Below, in pieces: positions 57,801 through 64,000 of a stretch of 64,000 bases of DNA (positions are counted from its first letter, which is position 1; every line of letters starts with the position of its first letter). The notes beneath the pieces were generated by a model. That model was given only the letters and a program-made list of their open reading frames with translations, was not told the DNA's origin and did no database searches. This stretch comes from SFEL01 sp964392455 (lineage in GTDB: Bacteria; Bacillota; Clostridia; Christensenellales; CAG-138): the NCBI GenBank assembly GCA_964392455.1, contig CAYMPG010000009.1:7810-71809 (forward strand), given 5' to 3'. The position numbers and the translations under genes were made by a program.

Positions 57801-57828
57801 AAAAGCTCCTTTACAGGAGCTTTTTGTT
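57801..57828. terminator. Bidirectional terminator between glyS and the GIY-YIG gene
   Basis: AAAAGCTCCT-TTAC-AGGAGCTTTT with T runs on both strands. The opposing gene's stop codon lies in the loop. Confidence 0.93.
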
Positions 57829-58074
57829 TTCTTTAGAGGCGGCAATGAGGGCCAGCTTTTCCGAGCGGGTGAGCCGCTTTATTTCCGCTTCCCGGTGCAG
57901 AGCTTCGCCCTTGGTATCAAAGGCCTCTGTGTAAACAAGCCTCACCGGCAGGCGGGAGCGGGTATACTTTGCGCCCTTGCCGCTGTTGTGTACGGCTTCC
58001 CGGCGGGCGGGGTCGCTGGCGTAGCCTGTGTACAGGGTGCCATCGCCGCAGCAAAGCATATATGTATAGTACAT
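57811..58074 (-). CDS. GIY-YIG nuclease superfamily protein (UPF0213)
   Basis: An 87-residue single-domain GIY-YIG protein. The motif is present in variant form as YTYML...LYTGYASDP near the N-terminus (Tyr-Thr-Gly-Tyr at the second position), followed by the catalytic-region Arg in ARREAVHN and Lys/Tyr in GAKYTRSRLPV. Relatives include E. coli YhbQ, a nuclease of uncertain biological role. The start overlaps the LUD gene stop by one base, so both are co-translated. Its 3' end runs into the terminator it shares with glyS. Confidence 0.92.
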   Translation of the reverse strand: MYYTYMLCCGDGTLYTGYASDPARREAVHNSGKGAKYTRSRLPVRLVYTEAFDTKGEALHREAEIKRLTRSEKLALIAASKENKKLL

Positions 58075-58688
58075 CAGTATCCCAGTTCCTCATCCACCAG
58101 CAGCAGATGCAGCTCATCCACAAGGCCGGGCTTGGATTCGATTATGGTGGTGATATTGCACATACGGCCGGGCGCATAGCAATCCGTGCAGCGGCCTGTG
58201 GCAGTGCATGGGGTGGCCAGGCCGAGACGCTTGCCGTTTGCAGGACAGGCTGTGCCCTTTATGCGCTCAAGGGCCTGCTCAAGGTTTTCAGCAAATTTGT
58301 TTTTGCCGATTATGAGCAATACCTTTTTGGGGCCCATGAACATCCCTGCCACACGGTTGCCATTGCCGTCGATATTTACGAGCTTTGCATTGCGGGTGAT
58401 GGCATTGGTGGAGCAGAGATACCAGTCGGCAGCGGCTGCCAGGGGAAATACACTGCGGCGCTCCTGGGGGGCGTGCTCCCAGTGAAAGTATACGGTGCAG
58501 CCCTGTTCCCTGAGGCTGTCAGGAAGCCCAAGGGACTGCACTGTAACGGAGCCGCCGCAGCCCACTGAGCCTGTGCCTATAAGTGAAAGGGCAATGGACT
58601 TGGCTTCGGCAGCATCCTTTGCTGAGTGTACGATAAAATTGCGCTTTTCAAGATTTGATACGAATTGGCTGTAGTTTTCGCAGAACAT
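58074..58688 (-). CDS. LUD domain protein (DUF162/LutC-like)
   Basis: A 204-residue cytoplasmic protein of the lactate utilization domain family. SVGCGGSVTVQSLGL (about 41-55) and STNAITRNAKLVNIDGNGNRV (split) are typical. Residues 146-178 contain four or five cysteines (TPCTATGRCTDCYAPGRMC), seen in the stand-alone clostridial form and able to bind a metal. LutA and LutB partners are absent here, so a lactate oxidation role is not supported. The ATG at 58688 has AGAGGT 6 bases upstream; an ATG at 58694 touches that site. Confidence 0.9.
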   Translation of the reverse strand: MFCENYSQFVSNLEKRNFIVHSAKDAAEAKSIALSLIGTGSVGCGGSVTVQSLGLPDSLREQGCTVYFHWEHAPQERRSVFPLAAAADWYLCSTNAITRNAKLVNIDGNGNRVAGMFMGPKKVLLIIGKNKFAENLEQALERIKGTACPANGKRLGLATPCTATGRCTDCYAPGRMCNITTIIESKPGLVDELHLLLVDEELGY

Positions 58689-58723
58689 AGACATACCTCT
58701 GACGTAATGTATTATTTGATTTC

Positions 58724-58752
58724 ATTCTACCCGATAATTGCCGTGCTTGCAA
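58724..58752 (-). promoter_or_regulatory. Promoter for the LUD-GIY-YIG unit
   Basis: On the minus strand, TTGCAA (58752-58747) and TAGAAT (58729-58724) are 17 bases apart. The -35 hexamer is shared with the lepA promoter. Confidence 0.65.
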
Positions 58753-58775
58753 TTTGTTTCGGTATAAAGTATTAT
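58747..58775 (+). promoter_or_regulatory. Promoter for lepA, sharing its -35 box with the divergent promoter
   Basis: TTGCAA at 58747-58752, a palindrome, is 17 bases from TATTAT at 58770-58775. The lepA start is 42 bases downstream. Confidence 0.65.
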
Positions 58776-58817
58776 TCTAAGGATAACATATTAAAATCTA
58801 TCCCCGGAGGAAATAAG

Positions 58818-60620
<1,803 letters not shown>

Positions 60621-60621
60621 T

Positions 60622-61764
60622 ATGGCAGGTATATATCTGCATGTGCCCTTCTGCATAAAAAAATGCGACTACTGCGACTTTGTCTCCTTCCCGGAAAACG
60701 GCATGGCCCCTGGGTATTTTGATGCCCTCAGGCGGGAGATTGACCTTTGTGCAGAGGAAAACAGCGGCAAAAAGTTTAATACCGTATTCTTTGGAGGCGG
60801 CACCCCATCTCTGCTGCCTCCATATTATATTGCCCGCACCATGGAGCAGATAATGGCTGCCTTTGATGTGACCATCCGGGAGGCTACCATAGAATGTAAC
60901 CCGGGCACTGTTGATAGAAAAAAGCTGGCAGAGTATAAGCAGGCAGGATTCAACCGGCTCTCGATAGGCGTTCAGAGCTTTGATGATGGACTGCTCAAAG
61001 GAATAGGCCGCATACATACGGCGGCTGAGGCAAGGGCGGCTGTGGAGGCAGCAAGGGCCGCAGGCTTTGATAATATAAATATAGACCTTATGTACGGCCT
61101 GCCCGGGCAGACTGTGGAAAAATACACCGCATCCATAGAATGGGCGGCGGAGCTTGGGGTAGAGCATATTTCTGCCTATTCGCTGATACTTGAAGAAGGC
61201 ACACGGCTGTTTGACAGGGTGAACAGGGGAGAGACAGCGCTGCCCGATGAAGACCTTGCATACGATATGCACCGCACAGGCATGGAGGTACTTAGCAAGC
61301 TTGGCTACAGCCGCTATGAAATAAGCAACTATGCAAAGCCCGGCAGGGAATGTATACACAACCTGAACTACTGGAATGTGGGGGAATACCTTGGCCTTGG
61401 GCTTAATGCAAGCTCGGCGCTGAGAAGGGGAAATACCCTGGTGCGCTTTCATAATGCCGAGAGCATGGGAGAATACCTTGCAGATATAGAAAACGGCAGA
61501 CTCCCACGGAGGGAAACCGAAGCAATTTCAGAGCGGGAGGAAATGTTTGAATGGGCCATGCTGGGCCTGCGTAAAATAGAAGGGGTGGACAGGGCGGCAT
61601 TTAAAAAAAGATTCGGCGTGGATTTTTCAGAAGCCTTTGCCGATGCCGTGGCTGCCCTTGAAAAAGCAGCGTGGCTGGAGCAGGACGCAGGCTATGTGCG
61701 CCTTACGGATAGGGGGCTGGATATGCAGAATACTGCCCTTATGGAGTTTATGGAGCAGGAATAA
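60622..61764 (+). CDS. hemW: Radical SAM heme chaperone HemW
   Basis: A 380-residue radical SAM protein. The cluster motif is CIKKCDYCDF (cysteines at 10, 14 and 17), preceded by GIYLHVPF; GGGTPSLL, ECNPGTVDRKKL and RLSIGVQSF follow. HemW was long annotated as oxygen-independent coproporphyrinogen oxidase but lacks the extra N-terminal residues of true HemN and is now seen as a heme-delivery protein. The lepA-hemW-hrcA order is widely conserved. No heme synthesis gene is nearby. Confidence 0.94.
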   Translation: MAGIYLHVPFCIKKCDYCDFVSFPENGMAPGYFDALRREIDLCAEENSGKKFNTVFFGGGTPSLLPPYYIARTMEQIMAAFDVTIREATIECNPGTVDRKKLAEYKQAGFNRLSIGVQSFDDGLLKGIGRIHTAAEARAAVEAARAAGFDNINIDLMYGLPGQTVEKYTASIEWAAELGVEHISAYSLILEEGTRLFDRVNRGETALPDEDLAYDMHRTGMEVLSKLGYSRYEISNYAKPGRECIHNLNYWNVGEYLGLGLNASSALRRGNTLVRFHNAESMGEYLADIENGRLPRRETEAISEREEMFEWAMLGLRKIEGVDRAAFKKRFGVDFSEAFADAVAALEKAAWLEQDAGYVRLTDRGLDMQNTALMEFMEQE

Positions 61765-61818
61765 CAGTTTTATCAATATGATTTTTCTGTTTTGTCACAA
61801 TGTAGGCCGCCGTCCCGC

Positions 61819-61847
61819 TTGAAAGAAAAGTGGGGTGGTGTTATTAT
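61819..61847 (+). promoter_or_regulatory. Heat-shock operon promoter
   Basis: TTGAAA and TATTAT with a 17-base spacer. The predicted transcript start falls just before the CIRCE operator. Confidence 0.85.
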
Positions 61848-61858
61848 ATTAGCGATGG

Positions 61859-61885
61859 TTAGCACTCAAGCGAATTGAGTGCTAA
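61859..61885 (+). promoter_or_regulatory. CIRCE operator, perfect match
   Basis: TTAGCACTC, nine bases, GAGTGCTAA: an exact copy of the HrcA-binding inverted repeat. It lies between the promoter and the hrcA start, so HrcA represses its own operon. Confidence 0.98.
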
Positions 61886-61909
61886 CAAAACAGAAAGGAG
61901 GCAGCGGGA

Positions 61910-62947
61910 ATGGAGCTGGATATGCGAAAGATGCGTATTCTGCAGGCTATAATTGATGACTATATCCTTACAGCCACGCCTGTCGGTTCCCGTACAATAT
62001 CCAAAAACCCGGATATACCCCTTTCATCTGCCACAATACGAAACGTCATGTCTGACCTGGAGGATATGGGCTATCTGGAGCAGCCCCATACCTCAGCAGG
62101 GCGCATCCCCTCAGAAAAGGCATACCGCCTGTATGTAAACAGCATCATGCAGCGTGCCATGCTCACCCCGGGCGAACAGCGCTTCATACAGGAATGTTAC
62201 TCAAACACCATAAATCAGGTGGATGACATCGTCCGCCAGACTGCCTGGGTGCTTTCCAATATGACCCGCTACACCTCGCTGGTGCTTACCCCCCAGATGA
62301 ATACTGCAAGGATAAAGCACATACAGCTTGTGCCTGTGGCCGAGGGCAAGGCGCTTATGATAATAGTGACAGACGCAGGCATCACCCGGGATTACATGAT
62401 AAGCGTGCCCGAGGATATGACCTATGAGCAGCTTGAGAGAATATCGCGCATACTTACAGGCCGCCTGAAAAACCGCCGGCTGGACAGGGTGAATGGCGAT
62501 GAGATACCTGAGCTGTTTACAGAGCTCAAGGCCCACAGGGAGTTTCTCGACGGGGTGCTGAGCCACATGGGCACCGGTGCAGATAATGGCGCAAAGCTGG
62601 AGCTTTCCGGGGCCACAAATATGCTGAACTATCCCGAATACAGCGATGTGGAGCGGGCCCGCAGCTTCTTCAGCATGATAGAATCGCGGGATATGCTCAC
62701 AAAGCTGCTTACGGATGCCACAAAGGTGGAGTTTTCCATCACCATCGGCAGCGAAAACCCATCCGATGAGCTTAAGGATTGCAGCATTGTTACCGCCACA
62801 TATAAGGTTGGAGGCAATCCGCTGGGCTCACTTGGGGTGATAGGCCCCACGAGAATGAATTATTCCAGGGTGCTTGCGGTGCTTAAGCATCTGGGCGGCA
62901 GCCTTGGAAATGTACTGACAAATATGTTTGAAGAGGAGCGACGTTAA
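61910..62947 (+). CDS. hrcA: Heat-inducible transcription repressor HrcA
   Basis: A 345-residue repressor of class I heat-shock genes. The N-terminal winged helix has RKMRILQAIIDDYILTATPVGSR (split) and SSATIRNVMSDLEDMGYLEQPHTSAGRIPS-type residues; the rest is the GAF-like and dimerisation domain, ending with GPTRMNYSRVLAVLKHLGG. It binds the CIRCE element 25 bases before its start and is activated by GroEL in known systems. GAAAGGAGG precedes the ATG. First gene of hrcA-grpE-dnaK. Confidence 0.97.
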   Translation: MELDMRKMRILQAIIDDYILTATPVGSRTISKNPDIPLSSATIRNVMSDLEDMGYLEQPHTSAGRIPSEKAYRLYVNSIMQRAMLTPGEQRFIQECYSNTINQVDDIVRQTAWVLSNMTRYTSLVLTPQMNTARIKHIQLVPVAEGKALMIIVTDAGITRDYMISVPEDMTYEQLERISRILTGRLKNRRLDRVNGDEIPELFTELKAHREFLDGVLSHMGTGADNGAKLELSGATNMLNYPEYSDVERARSFFSMIESRDMLTKLLTDATKVEFSITIGSENPSDELKDCSIVTATYKVGGNPLGSLGVIGPTRMNYSRVLAVLKHLGGSLGNVLTNMFEEERR

Positions 62948-62948
62948 A

Positions 62949-63500
62949 TTGGCTAAGGAACCTGAAACCATAAAGGATACAGAGGCTCAGGAGCTGCCGG
63001 TGCAGGAGACTGCCCCAGCGGAGAGCGTATCCCTTACCGAGGACGAATTCAAGCAGGTGAAGGAGCACATAGAAAAGCTTGAGGCAGAGCGGGATGAAAT
63101 GAAACAGCTTGCCCAGCGGGTGCAGGCGGATTTTGATAATTTCCGCAGGCGCAATGCTTCTATCCATATAGACAGCAGCGATGAGGGCGCAAGGAATGTT
63201 ATCAAGGAGCTGCTGCCGGTGCTGGACAATTTTGACAGGGCTCTTGAAAACTCCGGTTCTGTGGATGCCGCATGGCTCGAGGGCATACAGCTTGTGCATA
63301 AGCAGCTTATGGATACGCTTACAAAGCTGGGCATGGAGGAGATAGACGCCTCAGGAAAGTTTGACCCGGAGCTGCACAATGCGGTGATGCAGGATGAAGC
63401 AGAGGATGCGGAATCCGGCATGATTACAGAGGTGTTCCAAAAAGGATATAAGGTAAAAAATCGCATAATACGCCATAGCATGGTAAAAGTTGCGAAATAA
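62949..63500 (+). CDS. grpE: Nucleotide exchange factor GrpE
   Basis: A 183-residue co-chaperone that releases ADP from DnaK. An acidic, disordered N-terminus (to about 35) leads into the long dimerising coiled coil (FKQVKEHIEKLEAERDEMKQLA, split), then RVQADFDNFRRR and LLPVLDNFDRAL. The C-terminal beta domain has MITEVFQKGYKVKNRIIRHSMVKV (split). I place the start at TTG 62949, one base after the hrcA stop, with GAGGAG 10 bases upstream; no ATG fits. Confidence 0.94.
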   Translation: MAKEPETIKDTEAQELPVQETAPAESVSLTEDEFKQVKEHIEKLEAERDEMKQLAQRVQADFDNFRRRNASIHIDSSDEGARNVIKELLPVLDNFDRALENSGSVDAAWLEGIQLVHKQLMDTLTKLGMEEIDASGKFDPELHNAVMQDEAEDAESGMITEVFQKGYKVKNRIIRHSMVKVAK

Positions 63501-63533
63501 TATAGCATACAAGCAATCAGGAGGAAATAAATC

Positions 63534-64000
63534 ATGGCAAAAATCATAGGTATCGACCTTGGCACTACCAATTCCTGCGTAGCCGTTCTTGAGGGCGGCG
63601 AGCCTACCGTTATCACCAATACCGAGGGCGCACGTACTACCCCTTCCGTAGTGGCATTCAAGGACAATGAGCGCATAGTGGGCAGCGCTGCAAAGCGTCA
63701 GGCCATCACCAACCCCGACCGCACCATCAGCTCCATCAAGCGTGAAATGGGCAGCGCATATAAGAAGAATATAGACGGCAAGGATTATACTCCCCAGGAG
63801 ATTTCTGCAATGATCCTGCAGAAGCTCAAGGCAGATGCAGAGTCCTACCTTGGCGAAAAGGTCACCCAGGCAGTTATCACCGTGCCTGCCTACTTCAGCG
63901 ACAGCCAGCGTCAGGCAACCAAGGACGCAGGCCGCATTGCAGGCCTTGAGGTGCTCCGTATAATCAATGAGCCTACCGCAGCAGCCCTTGCATACGGCAT
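63534..64000 (+). CDS. dnaK: Chaperone protein DnaK, 5' part
   Basis: The first 155 codons of Hsp70; the gene runs past the window edge. MAKIIGIDLGTTNSCVAVLE is the phosphate-1 motif, and VPAYFSDSQRQATKDAG and INEPTAAALAYG belong to the nucleotide-binding domain. AGGAGG lies 9 bases before the ATG. After residue about 80 the sequence SSIKREMGSAYKKNIDGKDYTP shows the short loop typical of Firmicutes DnaK, which lacks 24 residues found in proteobacterial DnaK. It is under HrcA/CIRCE control. Confidence 0.98.
   Translation, partial: MAKIIGIDLGTTNSCVAVLEGGEPTVITNTEGARTTPSVVAFKDNERIVGSAAKRQAITNPDRTISSIKREMGSAYKKNIDGKDYTPQEISAMILQKLKADAESYLGEKVTQAVITVPAYFSDSQRQATKDAGRIAGLEVLRIINEPTAAALAYG

Noticed and set aside
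57811..58074. Homing endonuclease or intron relic (GIY-YIG)
   Set aside because: It is the stand-alone 87-residue UPF0213 form, translated with the LUD gene, with no intron or intein context.

Overview
The window reads as a core-chromosome segment of a Gram-positive, spore-associated member of the Clostridia with moderately high GC. Support comes from gene order: a ylb-type cluster (rsmD, coaD, ylbJ, ylbM/tmcAL, yceD, rpmF), the rnc-smc-ftsY-ylxM-ffh-rpsP-khpA-rimM-trmD-rplS-rbgA-rnhB series, dprA-topA-trmFO-hslV-hslU, and lepA-hemW-hrcA-grpE-dnaK with a perfect CIRCE operator. An alpha2-type GlyRS, sigma-A style promoters, strong AGGAGG ribosome binding sites, YlbJ and a SleB-type hydrolase fit the same picture. 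A genus cannot be named from the sequence. Ordinary genes use ATA as a main isoleucine codon despite the GC content, while ribosomal protein genes use ATC and CGT.

Layout. 1-2.9 kb (minus): MATE exporter (cut by the window edge), SDR oxidoreductase, Mrp/ApbC Fe-S ATPase. 3.1-6.9 kb: cysteine desulfurase plus ThiI (tRNA 4-thiouridine), then a DUF3298-type lipoprotein and a small Cys-rich protein. 7.2-9.9 kb: a large VWA/SpaA/pilin-like surface protein with internal composition shifts. 10-15.2 kb: recX, P1 peptidase, acpS, nnrD, 5-formyl-THF cycloligase, rsmD, coaD and an acidic-tailed coiled-coil protein. 15.2-17.5 kb (minus): tmcAL-ylbJ. 17.6-23.8 kb: pta-ackA, yceD-rpmF, a decayed sigma-factor locus, plsX, acpP, rnc. 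23.9-35.3 kb: SMC, the SRP pathway, and ribosome/tRNA maturation. 35.3-39.5 kb: an inserted envelope-glycosylation pair (tandem GT-C fusion and GtrA). 39.5-48.6 kb: comM, dprA, topA, trmFO, nucleoside hydrolase, hslVU. 48.6-58.7 kb: SH3/SleB hydrolase, a nucleotidyltransferase fused to a degenerate phosphomannomutase, trmL, rplM-rpsI, glmM, a striking Trp/Ile/Leu plus Cys-Gly repeat miniprotein, glyS, GIY-YIG and LUD proteins. 58.7-64 kb: lepA, hemW and the heat-shock operon running off the end.

Most of the window is housekeeping: translation (S16, L19, L13, S9, L32, RimM, TrmD, TrmL, TrmFO, ThiI, RsmD, LepA, RbgA), targeting (Ffh, FtsY), lipid and CoA supply (PlsX, AcpP, AcpS, CoaD), chromosome upkeep (SMC, TopA, DprA, RecX) and proteostasis (HslVU, HrcA/GrpE/DnaK). 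The less ordinary content is the VWA surface protein, the GT-C fusion, the degenerate PMM fusion, the Cys-Gly miniprotein, the fossil sigma locus and several compact regulatory arrangements: a shared palindromic -35 box, a likely leaderless start, and terminators buried in opposing genes. I found no CRISPR array, rRNA, tRNA, intact insertion sequence, prophage or clearly new multi-gene defence system.
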